Source: JAUPTX01 sp964652835 (GTDB lineage: Bacteria; Patescibacteriota; Minisyncoccia; Phycocordibacterales; CSBR16-119). Taken from it: DNA of 64,000 nucleotides. Of the stretch, positions 63,518 to 64,000 are shown piece after piece; position 1 is the stretch's first letter, and the number at the start of each line of letters is the position of its first letter. The stretch spans positions 1 to 64,000 of the forward strand of contig CAZZCB010000002.1 of the NCBI GenBank assembly GCA_964652835.1, in the 5' to 3' direction. Position numbers and translations under genes: made by a program. The notes under the pieces were generated by a model, which saw nothing but the letters and a program-made list of their open reading frames with translations, was not told the DNA's origin and ran no database searches.

Positions 63518-64000
63518 ATGTGGACTTCATTAAGAGTTGGATTTCTCCTAGGTGTGCGTCAAATCCAAAGAGCTTCTATCTGGACTACTCTTTTAATTAT
63601 TTTTATCATGACACTTACGTTTTTAAATCTCGTAGGTGTTTCTGGTATTTTAGTTGGACTAATAGAAGGTTCGGTTGAAGCGAACAGAAATCAATATACT
63701 GGAAACGTTTTTATATCGACCCCTTCTGGTGATCCGTATATAAAAGATACAAATTCAATAATCCAAACCCTGGGAACGATAAAAGAAGTCGATAATTTTT
63801 CTTATCGATATATTGGTAATGCATCCGCGGAAGCAAATTACAAAACAAGAAGAGATCAAAATGAAGTTAAAGACACTGTTGGAGCTCAAGTTGCAGGTAT
63901 AGACGCCGAAAGAGAAGACGATGTTACAAATTTATCTAAATATGTAGTAGAAGGTGAATATCTAACAAACGACGATACTGACAGTATTTTGATTGGTGCA
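63518..64000 (+). CDS. MacB/FtsX-type ABC transporter permease (3' end outside window)
   Basis: ATG 63518 (MWTSLRVGFLLGVRQIQRAS) is open to the window end, 161 codons. A cytoplasmic amphipathic start and one transmembrane helix (about 22-46) precede the large MacB-type extracytoplasmic domain (YTGNVFISTPSGDPYIKDT, VGAQVAGIDAEREDD). It follows the adaptor gene by 1 nt. An ATPase gene is expected just beyond the window. The call rests on this layout and context. Confidence 0.85.
   Translation, partial: MWTSLRVGFLLGVRQIQRASIWTTLLIIFIMTLTFLNLVGVSGILVGLIEGSVEANRNQYTGNVFISTPSGDPYIKDTNSIIQTLGTIKEVDNFSYRYIGNASAEANYKTRRDQNEVKDTVGAQVAGIDAEREDDVTNLSKYVVEGEYLTNDDTDSILIGA

Noticed and set aside
1..64000. 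CRISPR array, IS element or prophage
   Set aside because: No regularly spaced repeats, no transposase frame and no phage structural genes were seen; the only recombinase is the truncated one at 49719.
1..64000. Alternative genetic code (TGA as glycine)
   Set aside because: Several genes end naturally at TGA (for example at 4385 and 45242) and no conserved domain reads through TGA.

Overview
The window looks like part of a Candidate Phyla Radiation (Patescibacteria) chromosome, most likely a Parcubacteria-type lineage. The evidence is the low-GC, TAA-rich coding style, many secreted proteins ending in peptidoglycan-binding modules after a Gly/Ser-rich linker and a VLGA motif, shortened housekeeping enzymes (UvrA, UvrC, DnaX), tiny lysine-rich proteins, and no visible amino-acid or nucleotide biosynthesis genes. 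TGA is used as a stop codon, so the standard bacterial code applies. The taxonomic call is inference, because no rRNA gene is present.

Layout. Positions 1-1185 hold the end of tgt and a uracil-glycosylase-like orphan. Positions 2095-9154 carry uvrB, uvrA and uvrC, a complete but trimmed excision-repair set interrupted by small orphan genes. Positions 9206-13026 hold a ddl-like ligase behind two tiny leader ORFs, tRNA-Ala(TGC) with a structured downstream element, small orphans and a membrane phosphoesterase. Positions 13218-26634 form a surface-protein island: seven secreted or membrane-anchored proteins built from FG-GAP, Calx-beta-like, FN3, DUF642-like and CAP modules, six of them with a C-terminal peptidoglycan-binding domain. 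Positions 26732-31422 are leuS (with a Nudix domain inserted in its editing domain) and murJ, followed by a convergent structured ncRNA candidate. Positions 31892-42511 hold an XRE regulator, topA, dprA, serS-ftsQ-dus, a RimB/RimK-like pair and dnaX. Positions 42611-44806 encode a beta-propeller surface protein. Positions 45412-50367 contain tRNA-Gln(TTG), a CsoR-controlled copper operon (csoR, copA, an HMA-DsbD_2 membrane protein, a cupredoxin) and a broken serine recombinase, which suggests an acquired element. The remainder holds membrane proteins, an ABC-F ATPase, a glycosyltransferase, lysine-rich mini-proteins, TspO, YjjX-like, a flavoprotein, an AI-2E-type permease, a Gmad2 protein and the start of a MacA/MacB-like exporter cut by the window end.

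Two styles of expression are visible. Many native genes have a TATAAT-like -10 box ending only 5-8 nt before the start codon, predicting leaderless mRNAs. A second class of about ten small, mostly GC-richer orphan genes sits singly between conserved genes. Most have their own TTGACA/T promoter and their own hairpin terminator, and all have a leader lacking a clear Shine-Dalgarno sequence that usually ends in C before ATG. Two of these orphans have Bacteroidota-like signal peptides. This cassette-like class, the LeuRS-Nudix chimera and the stand-alone RNA at 31427-31632 are the most unusual content.
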